The position numbers and the translations under genes were made by a program. This document shows positions 6,401-6,909 of a stretch of DNA of 6,909 bases, piece after piece (position 1 is the first letter of the stretch; the number at the start of each line of letters is the position of its first letter). Below the pieces are notes generated by a model that had not been told where the DNA came from, searched no databases, and saw only the letters and a program-made list of their open reading frames with translations. Source of the stretch: an uncultured Methylobacteriaceae bacterium. GTDB taxonomy: Bacteria > Pseudomonadota > Alphaproteobacteria > Rhizobiales > Beijerinckiaceae. The stretch covers positions 1 to 6,909 of the forward strand of contig CALMTJ010000392.1 in the NCBI GenBank assembly GCA_937872715.1, read 5' to 3'.

Positions 6401-6909
6401 TCAGAACGCGTATCGCAAGCCCGCGCCGCCGTGGATGGTGTCGTTGATCGGGCGGCCTCCGAGCGTGCCGTACAGGAAGGTGTCGAGGACGCGGCTTCCG
6501 ACCAGGCGGTAGCCGACGCGCGCGCCGTACTCGGCCCAGGTGTAGTCGCCGACCGGGGTCGCGATCGGGGAGCCGCCGAGCGTCGCCGCGAGACCGCTCC
6601 TCGTGTCGAAGGCGTGCGCGACGCCGAGATTGAGCTGCGTCTCGACCCGGTCTCCCCAGAGATGCGTCCATTGCCCGCCGGCCTTGACGATGCTGAGCGA
6701 ATCCGTGCCGCCTGCGCTCGCGATCGGGTAGGGGTTCGCGAGGTTGGGGTCGAAGGAGCCGGCGACCGACGCCTCGGCATATCGTCCGGAGCGCTGCCAT
6801 CCCCGCGCGTATTCGAACGAGGCGGACGCCTCGTCCTGGGGCGTCAGCCGGGCGACGTAGCCGAGCCGCGCGAAGACGGACGCGCTGGTCACGGACGTCC
6901 TCCCCGTCC
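6401..6909 (-). CDS. Autotransporter-type outer-membrane beta-barrel protein, C-terminal fragment
   Basis: The last ~169 residues of a protein whose N-terminal part lies beyond the right edge. The segment shows alternating hydrophobic/polar strands with aromatic girdles typical of a 12-stranded autotransporter barrel: FARLGYVARLTPQ, ASASFEYARGWQ, GGQWTHLWGDRVETQLNLGVAHAF, TWAEYGARVGYRLV and TFLYGTLGG. It ends GAGLRYAF, with the terminal aromatic residue that the BAM complex recognises in outer-membrane proteins. Such barrels anchor a secreted passenger domain to the cell surface; the passenger is not visible, so adhesin, esterase or other types are all possible. A GTG at 6892 has a GGGGAGG box upstream, but the frame continues open to the edge and a barrel without a signal peptide would not be exported. 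I therefore treat the GTG as internal. The stop is TGA at 6403–6401. Confidence 0.78.
   Translation of the reverse strand, partial: TGRTSVTSASVFARLGYVARLTPQDEASASFEYARGWQRSGRYAEASVAGSFDPNLANPYPIASAGGTDSLSIVKAGGQWTHLWGDRVETQLNLGVAHAFDTRSGLAATLGGSPIATPVGDYTWAEYGARVGYRLVGSRVLDTFLYGTLGGRPINDTIHGGAGLRYAF

Noticed and set aside
1..6909. Search for CRISPR repeats, tRNA or rRNA genes, insertion sequences, toxin-antitoxin pairs or phage modules
   Set aside because: No regularly spaced repeats, tRNA-like cloverleaf, transposase motif or terminal inverted repeats were found by eye on either strand.

Overview
The window is very GC-rich and densely coding, with strong third-position G/C bias and long spurious antisense frames. 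This fits a high-GC alphaproteobacterium. The gene repertoire (tandem-PAS protein with a TTG start, one-polypeptide LplT–PlsC–Aas acyltransferase, ZntB-like CorA protein, autotransporter barrel) suggests Hyphomicrobiales, plausibly Methylobacteriaceae. That placement is recalled from protein families and was not computed.

Layout, left to right. Positions 1–875 (minus) hold a tandem-PAS sensory protein that starts at TTG 875 and runs to the left edge. Its recognisable homology stops near 108–121. From there a different minus frame encodes the C-terminal part of an HD-domain phosphohydrolase of the SpoT/MESH1 type. Two unrelated genes therefore meet at a sharp junction with about 14 ambiguous bases, which means either a microhomology-mediated deletion or an assembly/library chimera. 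Positions 876–1147 are a divergent intergenic region. Positions 1148–1519 (plus) encode a 123-residue exported protein of unknown function. Positions 1520–1723 separate convergent genes and contain a strong 10-bp hairpin. Positions 1724–5152 (minus) encode an 1142-residue fusion of an LplT-like lysophospholipid flippase, a PlsC-type acyltransferase and an acyl-ACP synthetase. Positions 5258–6289 (minus) encode a CorA/ZntB-family metal transporter. Positions 6401–6909 (minus) hold the C-terminal end of an autotransporter-type outer-membrane beta-barrel that enters from the right edge.

The three right-hand genes share a strand with gaps of about 105–111 bp, so read-through is possible, but there is no overlap that would prove an operon. 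Functionally they are all envelope genes: phospholipid repair and re-acylation in the inner membrane, divalent cation transport, and a surface barrel. I see no RNA gene, CRISPR array, insertion sequence or obvious new multi-gene system. The most notable items are the hybrid junction at the left edge and the uncharacterised exported protein.
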